Source: Streptomyces sp. NRRL F-5122 (GTDB taxonomy: Bacteria > Actinomycetota > Actinomycetes > Streptomycetales > Streptomycetaceae). From it: a stretch of 32,978 nt of DNA. How positions within the stretch are numbered: position 1 is the first letter of the stretch; every line of letters begins with the position of its first letter. The position numbers and the translations under genes are program-made. The stretch spans positions 1 to 32,978 of the forward strand of contig NZ_LMWH01000270.1 in assembly GCF_001507435.1 (NCBI RefSeq), given 5' to 3'. The notes below the pieces were generated by a model. The model ran no database searches. It saw only the letters and a program-made list of their open reading frames with translations, and was not told the origin of the DNA. Shown piece by piece: positions 15,140-22,918 of the stretch.

Positions 15140-17829
15140 GCGCACGAACACGCGTACGCACAGGTACGCGCATACCCAGACCCGTGGTCGCGCTGGCCGC
15201 GGCCGGCGCCCTGGTGACGGCGGTGCTCGGCGCCGCGGGACCGGCGTCCGCCGCGTCGCCGGGCACGGAGACGGCCTCCGCCCAGGTGGCGTCCGGCGAC
15301 GGCTGGACGGTGACGCGCGGCGCCGCCGGCTACACCGTCTCGCTGCGGCTCGGCAGCCCGCTGCCGATACGCGACGACATGCCCGAACTCGTCGCGGACG
15401 GGCTCGACCTGGGCCCCGCCGCGGAGTCCGCCGACGGCCGCACGCTGACCGCGACCACCACCGATCCGGCCGTCGCCAAGGCGTCGTCGATCGCGTGGCA
15501 GTGGTCCACCGGCGGTTCGAGCACCGCCACCGGCCCCACCTCGCTGCCCTCCGCCGCCGACCAGCTCGCGGCCCAGCGCCGCACCCTGGCCAAGGGCGGC
15601 AAGGACGGCCACCCGTCGCCGTACCACCCCGGCGGCAACGGCAACACGCCCGCAGACCCGACGACGGTGGGCCACGGCTCCTACGCCGTCGCCGACTACG
15701 ACTTCGGCGCGCAGTCCATCGCGCTGGCCGACATCGGCGGGATCCGCGGCGAGTTGGAGGGGCGCATCTACGTCCCCACCGACCACCGCCCGCACCCGCT
15801 GGTGATCTTCCTGCACGGCCGGCACAGCTCCTGCTACAACACCACCACGCTCAAGGGCGCCAGCGGCTGGCCCTGCCCGGCCGGCACCGCGCCCATCCTC
15901 AGCTACGCCGGTTACGACGGCGCCGGCGAGGCGCTCGCCGCGGCGGGCTACACGGTGGTGTCGATCTCGGCGAACGCGATCAACGCGAACGACAACCAGC
16001 GCTCCCCCGACGACGGAGCCGGCACCCGCGGCCAGCTCGTGCTGGACACGCTGACGATGCTCAAGGCGGTCAACGCCGGCCACTCCGTCAGCTACCACGA
16101 CGACGTCACGGGCCAGGACGTCGACTTCGACCAGGCGCTGGCGGCGGGACGCTCGACGTACCCCGAAGGCACGATGACCGCACGGCAGTTCGCCGGCTCG
16201 TTGGACTTCAACAGCATCGGGCTGATGGGCCACTCGCGCGGCGGCGAGGGCGTGGTCACCGCGGCCACGCTCAACGAGGGCCTGCCGCACCCGTGGGCCA
16301 TCAAGTCGGTCTTCGCGCTCGCGCCGATCGACTTCACCCGCGTCACGCTGCCGGACGTCATCACCACCACGCTGCTGCCGTACTGCGATGGCGACGTGTC
16401 CGACCAGCAGGGCCAGCACTTCTACGCCGACTCGCGCGACGGTACGTTCGCCGACGACGTGCAGCGGTCCGACATCTGGGTGATGGGCACCGACCACGAC
16501 TTCTACAACACCTCGTGGACACCGCCGTATCCGGGCGCATCCGACGACTGGTCGCAGGCCGACGACCCGGTGTGCGGCACCAGCGCCACGGCGCTGGCCT
16601 CGGGCCAGAACATCCGGCTGACGGCCGCGCAGCAGTACCAGGTCGGATCCGCCTACATCGCCAGCTTCTTCGAGTCCTCGCTGGGCCACCAGGCCGCCTT
16701 CCAGGGCATGTTCGACGGTTCGGGCACCGAACCGCCGTCCGTGGCGGGCTACGCGGACGTCCGTACGGTCGCGCAGCAGCCGGCCTCCACCCGCAGCGAC
16801 ATCACGACCTTTCAGTCCGCCTCACCGCAGGTCACCGCCACCGGTGACGTCACGGCGACGGTGTGCGCGAACAAGTACGGGCGCACGGTGCCGGAGCCGC
16901 TGCCGGACTGCACCCTCCCGGGTAGCACGCTGACCAACCAGCAAGTGCCGTACTGGACCCCGGCGAACTACGCGCCCAACGTGCCGCTCAACCCGATGAC
17001 GCACGTGACGTGGACCGGGGCCGGCGGCGGGGTCGCCGTCTCCGTGCCGGCCCGTCAGCGGGACGTGTCACGCTACGACGAGATGACCTTCGACATGTCA
17101 CCGGACGAGAGCGTCGCCTCGGCCACCGACATGACGCTCACCGTCACCGACACGTCGGGCCGGCACTTGAGCCAGCCGGTCTCCGCCCTCAACCCGTGGG
17201 CGGTCACCCGGATGCCGGCCAGCACGTCCAACAGGCTGGGCAAGATCGTGCTCCAGCAGGTGCACGTCCCGACCTCCACGCTGCGCCGCGCGGGCCTCGA
17301 CCTGCACCGGCTGGCGTCTGTCCGCTTCACGCCCGTCGGGGCGGCCGGCGGCACGTACCTGTCGGACCTGTCCTTCGACACCCCGTCGATGGGCACCCCG
17401 CACTCCCACTCCCGCCCCACGGTGAACGTCGACTCGATGTCGGCGGAGGAGGGTTCGGGTTCGTCCCCGGCAAAGGTCGCGGTCTACCTGTCCCGGCCGA
17501 GCACGGTCCCGGTCACGACCTACCTGACCGTGCTGGGCGCCACGACCGGCGCGCTGGGCCCGGTGATGTCCCAGGTCACCTTCCATCCGGGCAGCACCTG
17601 TGTGGCGGTGCCGTTCCCCATCACCGGCGACACCCTCCCCGGCGCCGCCCCGAGCACCGCCTTCAAGACGGCGGTCTCCGTCTCGACCAACGCGGTCCTC
17701 GGCGCGAACGACTTCGCGACGATCACCGTCCGCGAGGACGACGGCACGACCGGCACGACTCCGCCGATCCCTCCGGTGGGCCCGCAGGGTGACGTCTGCG
17801 CCCCCCACCGCATCCCGACCCATCACTGA
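15136..17829 (+). CDS. large secreted alpha/beta hydrolase with C-terminal beta domain
   Basis: An 897-residue exported enzyme. A Sec-type signal at residues 1-38 ends in GPASAAS. A domain at about residues 185-520 is an alpha/beta hydrolase: LVIFLHGRHSSC gives the oxyanion strand, GHSRGGEG holds nucleophile Ser367, and His454 in MGTDHDFYN is a candidate catalytic His. Cys residues in HSSCYN and GWPCPAG may form a disulfide. Residues about 765-880 resemble a Calx-beta-type sandwich (VDSMSAEEGSGSSPAKVAVY ... NDFATITVREDD). Known relatives are lipases and esterases; the substrate here is unknown. The GTG start overlaps the stop of the 58-residue gene. A strong terminator follows, closing the three-gene unit. 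Confidence 0.85.
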   Translation: MSARTRVRTGTRIPRPVVALAAAGALVTAVLGAAGPASAASPGTETASAQVASGDGWTVTRGAAGYTVSLRLGSPLPIRDDMPELVADGLDLGPAAESADGRTLTATTTDPAVAKASSIAWQWSTGGSSTATGPTSLPSAADQLAAQRRTLAKGGKDGHPSPYHPGGNGNTPADPTTVGHGSYAVADYDFGAQSIALADIGGIRGELEGRIYVPTDHRPHPLVIFLHGRHSSCYNTTTLKGASGWPCPAGTAPILSYAGYDGAGEALAAAGYTVVSISANAINANDNQRSPDDGAGTRGQLVLDTLTMLKAVNAGHSVSYHDDVTGQDVDFDQALAAGRSTYPEGTMTARQFAGSLDFNSIGLMGHSRGGEGVVTAATLNEGLPHPWAIKSVFALAPIDFTRVTLPDVITTTLLPYCDGDVSDQQGQHFYADSRDGTFADDVQRSDIWVMGTDHDFYNTSWTPPYPGASDDWSQADDPVCGTSATALASGQNIRLTAAQQYQVGSAYIASFFESSLGHQAAFQGMFDGSGTEPPSVAGYADVRTVAQQPASTRSDITTFQSASPQVTATGDVTATVCANKYGRTVPEPLPDCTLPGSTLTNQQVPYWTPANYAPNVPLNPMTHVTWTGAGGGVAVSVPARQRDVSRYDEMTFDMSPDESVASATDMTLTVTDTSGRHLSQPVSALNPWAVTRMPASTSNRLGKIVLQQVHVPTSTLRRAGLDLHRLASVRFTPVGAAGGTYLSDLSFDTPSMGTPHSHSRPTVNVDSMSAEEGSGSSPAKVAVYLSRPSTVPVTTYLTVLGATTGALGPVMSQVTFHPGSTCVAVPFPITGDTLPGAAPSTAFKTAVSVSTNAVLGANDFATITVREDDGTTGTTPPIPPVGPQGDVCAPHRIPTHH

Positions 17830-17865
17830 GCCACTGACCCACTGACCTTCTGCCCCTACGACACC

Positions 17866-17910
17866 GACGCCGCCCCGCCCACCCGGCGGGGCGGCGTCCC
17901 GTCATTTTTT
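17866..17910. terminator. strong intrinsic terminator, probably bidirectional
   Basis: Perfect 14-bp arms (17866-17879 and 17885-17898, GACGCCGCCCCGCC and its complement) around a 5-base loop are followed by six T at 17905-17910. It ends the amidase/hydrolase operon. The same stem also lies directly after the stop codon (17902-17904) of the minus-strand permease remnant. Confidence 0.9.
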
Positions 17911-18082
17911 GGTCGCGCCGGCCAGCATGCCGGAGACCAGGGTGCGCTGGGAGAAGAGGAATGAGGACGAGCGCGGGGAGAATGGCGACGGCGTTCGCCA
18001 ACGAGAGTTCGGGGATGGTGATGTTCAGGCCCGCGCTGGCGACCGGGTTGAAGGAGGGGGTGGAGGACAGCAGTTGGTTCAT
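17902..18082 (-). pseudogene. C-terminal remnant of an ABC sugar permease
   Basis: On the minus strand the sequence reads NQLLSSTPSFNPVASAGLNI and TIPELSLANAVAILPALVL. After a frame change near 17955 it continues FLFSQRTLVSGMLAGATKK to a stop at 17902-17904, the normal ending of a MalG-type permease. The upstream three quarters of the gene and its partner genes are missing. This marks a deletion boundary near 18090. Confidence 0.75.
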
Positions 18083-18099
18083 TCTCTCAAGACCTGGTT

Positions 18100-18540
18100 G
18101 CCGTGCACAGGTTGAATCCTTAGCCTGCTGGAACCGGCCGATCGGCTTCCCCTAGGTGGGCCCCGTGAGCCCCCTCCGGCGGCGAGGCTGCAGTTCAAAG
18201 GTGATCTGAGGAGCCCTCGGCTGCTCGACTGGGCCAAGACCGCGCGTAGGGGGGCGCCAGAGCGAGCCGTAGATTCTGTGTATTGGGCCACTGGGGCCGG
18301 TACGGGAAGCCCTCTGTTCTCCCAGGCGTCCCCCGACAACGTCCGGCGGGCGAAAACCCGCAGGTGATGGACGGTGGGGGCAGCCCGCTGTAAAACTGCC
18401 GGCCACCCTTGCGAGGCTGGGAGTGTCGACCTGTTGAAGAGATTGGGTCGACTGGCAGCGTGATCCCCGTACCGTTGCCACGCCAAGGCGTCGTAGTGGG
18501 GGAGGCCATGGCGGGCGGGCCTAGAGTGGCTGATCCTTGA
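18100..18540 (+). other. hairpin-rich non-coding stretch
   Basis: No supported coding frame. Visible pairing includes GTCGACC/GGTCGAC (about 18424-18452) and several GGG/CCC blocks. At the right end GGGGGAGG precedes an ATG at 18508, but the frame stops after ten codons, just where the Tn3 fragment region begins. A structured 5' part with a truncated coding start is what a broken group II intron would leave, but I see no convincing domain V and cannot confirm it. Confidence 0.3.
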
Positions 18541-18644
18541 CGCGTCCAACCTCGGTTGGTGCTGTGGTGCCCGCAGGTACAACAGACAGCGAGCGCCGGT
18601 GTCCGGTGCACCGGCCGCCGAGTGCTTGTTCTCCTCTAGGGGGC

Positions 18645-18853
18645 GAGGCCCGGATCACCAACACGCGGTGCATGGACGACGTGGTGAACCAGCTGCCGGC
18701 GGTGGACTCCGACGTCCGCGACGAGGACGTGGCCCGCCTCTCCCCGTTCGTCCGGCACCACACCAACATGCTCGGCCGGTACCCCTTCCAGCTCCCCGAC
18801 CGGCCCACGGCCTGCGTCCGCTTCACGACCAGGACGCGACCGACGAGAAGTGA
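18645..18853 (+). pseudogene. C-terminal remnant of a Tn3-family transposase
   Basis: The frame reads MDDVVNQLPAVDSDVRDEDV, then ARLSPFVRHHTNMLGRYPFQ. After a frame change near 18805 it continues LRPLHDQDATDEK with a stop at 18851-18853. RDEDVARLSPFxRHHxNMLGRYxFQLP followed by LRPLxDxDA is the conserved end of Tn3-family transposases. Only about 65 of some 1000 residues are left. No terminal inverted repeats were recognised. The 190 bases after it hold nothing I can assign. Confidence 0.85.
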
Positions 18854-19043
18854 CAGGCCATGACCCGCACGGCCGGACAGGCCTCCCGGGGTATGACCAG
18901 GGGGAACGTTCGGCGGTGCAGCCGACGCGACCGCCTGCTGCCCGAGGTCAGCAGGTTGTCGCGCCGGTACTGCTCGGCGGCCTGCCGAGTCGGACGATGC
19001 TGCGAAGGCGGTGGTCGCCCGCGTTCTGATCGACGGAAGCCAC

Positions 19044-20129
19044 TCAGCGCAGTACGGCCGACAGCAAGTCGGTGCCCAACGCCGCCAGATCGGGCAGATT
19101 GAGGGTGTAGCGGACGTAGCGACCGTGTCGCCGAGCCGTGAGTAGGCCCGCGCGGCGCAGGACGGCAAGGTGGCGGGACACCTCCGGGGGTGAGAGTTCC
19201 CAGAAGTGGGCCAGCTCGGCGGTGGTGTGCGGGCCGCGGGCCAAAGTGCGCAGCAGCCGTAGCCGTATCGGATGCGCGAGCGCCTCCAGCCGGAGGGTGA
19301 CCGTCTCCAAAGAGACCGGCTCAGTTGGACCCGGCTCGGCGACGGGATACTGCACCACCGGATGCCACCTGGGCGCGTGGACCGCCACCAGGTGCGGGCG
19401 GCCGAAGACGCTGGGGATGAAAGTGACCCCGGCGCCACGGGCGGCGGTCGCCTTGTCCTGCACCTTGTCCACGATGATGCAGTCGCCGTCCGGTGCCAGG
19501 GTGACCGCGCCGGAGACCGAGGCGAGTGCCGCCCCGACGCCCTGGCGCCTGAGCAGTTCGTTCTTCAGCCGCAGATCGGTTGCGAGCTGCACCGCGACGC
19601 CCGCCCAGGCGCCGTCGAAGAAGGCTCCGGCGCATTCTTCGAGGGTGTCGCGCACTCGCGCCCGCACCGTGGCCGGGTCCGCGAGCAGCCGTTCCGCGAA
19701 GGCCTCCTGCAGCGCGCCGCGGGCCTGTGCCACGTCCAGGGCCCGCTCGCGCGCAGCCGTGTCGGTGAGCGGCGACGCCCCGGCGAAATGGACCCGGTTG
19801 CTGCCGCACGTGGTGACGAGCGCTGCGGTCACATACGTCTCGTCGTCGATCCGGTCCACGTCGTCCAACTCCTCGGCGAGGGTCGGCCGGGGTCGCGCGG
19901 GGATCAGGAAGTCGGCCTGTGAGGAACGCCAGAGGAACTCCGCCTCCCTGAGCCGCTCGGCCAGCTCGGGCCGCAGCCCGGCCCAGACGTCCTCGGCCCA
20001 GTCGGCGAACTGCGGATGGTGACCGGGTTCGGCCAGCACGTGCAGCATCGCGGTCAGCTCGGCCAGCGGGGAGGCGGCGAACCGCACTCGCTCGGACGGC
20101 AGACCGCTGATGTCGATCCTCAGCGTCAT
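19044..20129 (-). CDS. ArsR-type winged-helix regulator with DUF5937-like N-terminal domain
   Basis: A 361-residue protein. The C-terminal 90 residues are an ArsR-type winged helix (LRLEALAHPIRLRLLRTLAR, then TTAELAHFWELSPPEVSRHL and LLTARRHGRYVRYTL). The larger N-terminal part resembles the DUF5937 domain found in actinobacterial regulators of this architecture; its ligand is unknown. No cysteine pair for metal sensing is seen near the recognition helix. The ATG at 20129 follows a purine-rich GATGGGGGG. It is divergent from an MFS transporter that begins about 100 bases away, so it most likely represses that exporter. Confidence 0.87.
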   Translation of the reverse strand: MTLRIDISGLPSERVRFAASPLAELTAMLHVLAEPGHHPQFADWAEDVWAGLRPELAERLREAEFLWRSSQADFLIPARPRPTLAEELDDVDRIDDETYVTAALVTTCGSNRVHFAGASPLTDTAARERALDVAQARGALQEAFAERLLADPATVRARVRDTLEECAGAFFDGAWAGVAVQLATDLRLKNELLRRQGVGAALASVSGAVTLAPDGDCIIVDKVQDKATAARGAGVTFIPSVFGRPHLVAVHAPRWHPVVQYPVAEPGPTEPVSLETVTLRLEALAHPIRLRLLRTLARGPHTTAELAHFWELSPPEVSRHLAVLRRAGLLTARRHGRYVRYTLNLPDLAALGTDLLSAVLR

Positions 20130-20231
20130 CCCCCCATCATCACCGCCCGGACAACCCGGCGACGGCGTCGATTGACGATGTGCGTCAACCGACGTGCCCT
20201 GCCCCAGCGGCCGAACGCACCGTCTGACGCC

Positions 20232-21476
20232 ATGGCAACCATCACCAGAATCCAGCCCAGCGCCCTCGTCCGCGCCTCAGGAGGCCCCCGATATGTCGTC
20301 GCCCTGGCCGTGGACGCGCTAGGCACCGGCCTGCTGCGGCCCTTTCTCCTGCTCTACGGCGTGACGGTCCTGAGGCTGTCCGCTCCGGTCACCGGCACCG
20401 CCATGACGGTCGGCATCGTCGCGGGTCTGGTGTGCATGCCCGCAGTGGGTCGATGGCTGGACCGCGGGTCACGCAGCACGGTCGTGGCGGCGTCGATGCT
20501 GGTGCGCGTGCTGGGCGTGGCCCTGCTGCTGGCCGCCCCAGAGGGGCACGTCTGGCTTTTCGCGACGGCATCGCTCTTCCTGGGCATCGGCAACCAGGCA
20601 TGGCCGGCCGCCCACGCCGCGCTCGTGGCTACGGTCGCCCACGGCCGAGAACGCGACACCGCCCTCGCAGGTGCTCGCGCCCTGCGCAACGCCGCCCTGG
20701 GCGTCGGAGCACTCCTTGCCACCGTATGCATGGCGGGCGGCACCACCGCCCTGCGGGCGCTGGCAGCTGTCACTGCGCTCTCCTACCTTGCCGCAGCCGC
20801 CTTGACATGGTCGGTCCACGTGCACGCACAGCTAGCGGAGCCCGCCCCGGCCAAGGACCGAGACGACGCGCCCGCACCCCGGATGCTCGCGCTCCTTGTT
20901 GCCAACGTGATCTATGTGTTCTGCCTCAACGTCCCCGAGATCGCGCTCCCTTTGGTCCTGGTGACGCAGCTCCACGCGTCCCCGGTGTGGCCGGCAACCG
21001 TCTTCGTGGCCAACACGGCGCTGGTTGTCACCTTGCAAGTGCCGGTCACCGTTCTCATGTCCCGCTTCTCCCGACGGACCGTGCTGGCCCTCTCCGGTGT
21101 GGTGCTGGCCGCGTCCTACCTCGGCTTCCTCGCGGCCACCTCACTGGGACACAGCTGGGCTACCCCGGCCGTCGCCGCGGTGTCCGTGCTCTGCACGATC
21201 GGCGAGATCATCTACGCCGGCAGCGCCACCGCGCTCGTCACCGCACTCGTCCCGGCCCCTGTCCTGGGACGCGCCCTCGCTCGCTTCCAGCTCTCCACGG
21301 GCTTCGGCCTCGCCGTCTCCCCGGCGGTCATCACCACCCTCGCACCTCACGGCCCGGCCGCCCTCTGGGGCAGCCTCGCCGCCGCGACACTCCTCTCCGC
21401 CTCTGCCGTTGCCACCGAGAAGGATCAAGCAACGCGGCTCAGCGGTTGCCGCCCCCGGGAGCGAGCAGGCCTGTGA
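20232..21476 (+). CDS. MFS transporter
   Basis: A membrane protein of about 414 residues with twelve predicted helices. The first half starts YVVALAVDALGTGLLRPFLL, and the cytoplasmic loop 2-3 motif is GRWLDRGSRSTV. A hydrophilic linker near residue 195 (PAPAKDRDDAPAPR) separates the two six-helix halves. It is probably a drug or metabolite exporter; the substrate is unknown. The start is uncertain: ATG at 20232 (MATITRIQ) fits the family best, while an in-frame ATG at 20178 would add 18 residues, and neither has a clear ribosome site. It is divergent from the ArsR-type regulator. The IS630 element was inserted about 85 bases after its stop. Confidence 0.85.
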   Translation: MATITRIQPSALVRASGGPRYVVALAVDALGTGLLRPFLLLYGVTVLRLSAPVTGTAMTVGIVAGLVCMPAVGRWLDRGSRSTVVAASMLVRVLGVALLLAAPEGHVWLFATASLFLGIGNQAWPAAHAALVATVAHGRERDTALAGARALRNAALGVGALLATVCMAGGTTALRALAAVTALSYLAAAALTWSVHVHAQLAEPAPAKDRDDAPAPRMLALLVANVIYVFCLNVPEIALPLVLVTQLHASPVWPATVFVANTALVVTLQVPVTVLMSRFSRRTVLALSGVVLAASYLGFLAATSLGHSWATPAVAAVSVLCTIGEIIYAGSATALVTALVPAPVLGRALARFQLSTGFGLAVSPAVITTLAPHGPAALWGSLAAATLLSASAVATEKDQATRLSGCRPRERAGL

Positions 21477-21560
21477 GCTCGGCAATCGCATATGGTGACG
21501 GTTCGAAGTAGCGACGATGTTTTCCACTTCCTTGTGCCGTGACTTTGCCGTCAGCACCAC

Positions 21561-21576
21561 TAGTGTCCTGCGCCAG
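21561..21576 (+). repeat. IS630 left terminal inverted repeat
   Basis: TAGTGTCCTGCGCCAG is perfectly complementary to 22702-22717. Confidence 0.9.
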
Positions 21577-21597
21577 TAGTTGATCGTTAGTAAGTGT

Positions 21598-22718
21598 GTG
21601 ACTTCTGCTGCTGGTGCGTCAGTTCCCCGTCGGGGCCCGAAGCTGGAACCGTTGCTGCTGTCTGATGATGAGCGGGCGGTGTTGGAAAGATGGACGCGTC
21701 GGGCGACATCGGCCCAGGCTCTGGCCCTGCGGGCGCGGATTGTGCTGGCCTGCGCGGGGCCGGAGGTGCCGGCGATCGTGGCGGTCGCCCGGGATCTGCA
21801 GGTGACCGCGGACACGGTACGCAAGTGGCGGCGGCGTTTCCTCGCCGAGCGGCTGGACGGGCTCGCCGATGAGCCCCGGCCGGGCCGGCCTCCCACCATC
21901 AGCGTCGATCAAGTGGAGGCGGTGGTGGTCACCACGCTGGAACAGGTGCCGAAGAACGCCACCCACTGGTCGCGGAAGTCGATGGCCGAGCACAGTGGTC
22001 TGTCGAAGTCCACGGTCGGCCGGATCTGGCGGCAGTTCCAGCTCAAGCCGCACCTGGCGGACACCTTCAAACTTTCGACGGACCCGTTGTTCGTGGAGAA
22101 GGTCTACGACGTCGTCGGCCTGTACTTCAACCCTCCCGAGGGTGCGGTAGTGCTGTCGGTGGACGAGAAGTCGCAGATCCAGGCCCTGGACCGGTCCCAG
22201 CCAGTGCTTCCGATCATGCCGGGCATGCCGAGCGGCGCACCCACGACTACGTCCGCAACGGCCTCACCACCCTGTTTGCCGCGTTCGACGTCGCCACCGG
22301 ACAGGTCATCTCTGCCTTGCACCGCCGGCACCGGGCCGCGGAGTTCAAGAAGTTCCTGATCCGGTTCGACAAGGAGGTACCCGCGCACCTGCAGATCCAC
22401 CTGATCGTGGACAACTACGGCACCCACAAAACCCCTGCGATCAAGGCCTGGCTGGCCAAACACCCGCGATTCGAGCTCCACTTCACCCCGACCGGCTCCT
22501 CGTGGATCAATCAGGTCGAGCGGTGGTTCGGTTACCTGGCCCACCAGATGATCCGCCGCGGCGCACACAAGAACATCCAGACCCTGGAAGCCGACATCTG
22601 GGCATGGGTCAAAGACTGGAACAAAGACCCCAAGCCGTTCATCTGGACCAAGACAGCAGAAGAGATCCTCGACTCCCTCGCCCGCCTCTGCCGACGGATC
22701 TCTGGCGCAGGACACTAG
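21598..22718 (+). pseudogene. frameshifted IS630-family transposase
   Basis: The GTG at 21598 (reading TSAAGASVPRRG) is the likely start. Residues 20-130 carry a helix-turn-helix (VARDLQVTADTVRKWRRRFL) and a second one (HSGLSKSTVGRIWRQFQL). The DDE domain has its first Asp at residue 189 in SVDEKSQIQALDRSQP. One base appears missing near 22230: after PGMP the frame reads SGAPTTTS, while the next frame reads RRTHDYVRNGLTTLFAAFDV. The second Asp (VDNYGTHK) and Glu (WINQVERWFG) follow in that frame, and the stop TAG at 22716-22718 runs through the element's end. The junction contains no slippery run, so programmed frameshifting is unlikely. A sequencing error is the alternative. Confidence 0.85.
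22702..22717 (-). repeat. IS630 right terminal inverted repeat
   Basis: CTGGCGCAGGACACTA is the complement of 21561-21576. The transposase stop codon uses the final TA plus the first flanking G. Confidence 0.9.
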
Positions 22719-22806
22719 GAGCTCGACTGGCGCTGTGTCCAACATCGCCGGTTCATGTGCTCAACGATCTCCTGCGCGCACGCGCGGCTTCCCTCCGATA
22801 GCTCCA

Positions 22807-22837
22807 CAGTGCCCTGCAACGGTGTTGCAGGGCACTG
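22807..22837 (-). terminator. perfect 31-bp palindromic hairpin
   Basis: Fourteen-base arms (22807-22820, CAGTGCCCTGCAAC, and 22824-22837, its complement) are separated by GGT. It lies about 80 bases after the stop of the minus-strand 648-residue gene and is probably its terminator. There is no T-run, and the arms are unusually perfect. Confidence 0.6.
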
Positions 22838-22918
22838 CCGTAATCGCAGAATCTGTGCTTCTGGGCACACGTGCGTAGCAGGTCCACTGCACAGGGCTCC
22901 GGTCGTGCGCAGGTTCGG

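Larger units (their letters stand above)
21561..22717 (+). mobile_element. complete IS630-family insertion sequence
   Basis: Perfect 16-base terminal inverted repeats (TAGTGTCCTGCGCCAG and its complement) bound the element, and TA is present at both ends as expected for the family's TA target duplication; both outer contexts read CTAG. The unit is about 1.16 kb and carries one transposase gene, which is frameshifted. The exact ends and intact repeats suggest a fairly recent insertion, yet it probably cannot move without a helper. Confidence 0.9.

Noticed and set aside
15091..16689. 532-codon minus-strand frame opposite the secreted hydrolase
   Set aside because: Shadow frame with no ribosome site or motif; the plus-strand gene has a signal peptide and catalytic motifs.
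18240..18310. Group II intron domain V
   Set aside because: GAGCCGTAG ... GGTACGG looks superficially like domain V, but the spacing is too long and the internal helix does not form.
22221..22240. Programmed ribosomal frameshift in the IS630 transposase
   Set aside because: The junction (GCCGAGCGGC) has no run of A, T or other slippery heptamer; a deletion or sequencing error is more likely.
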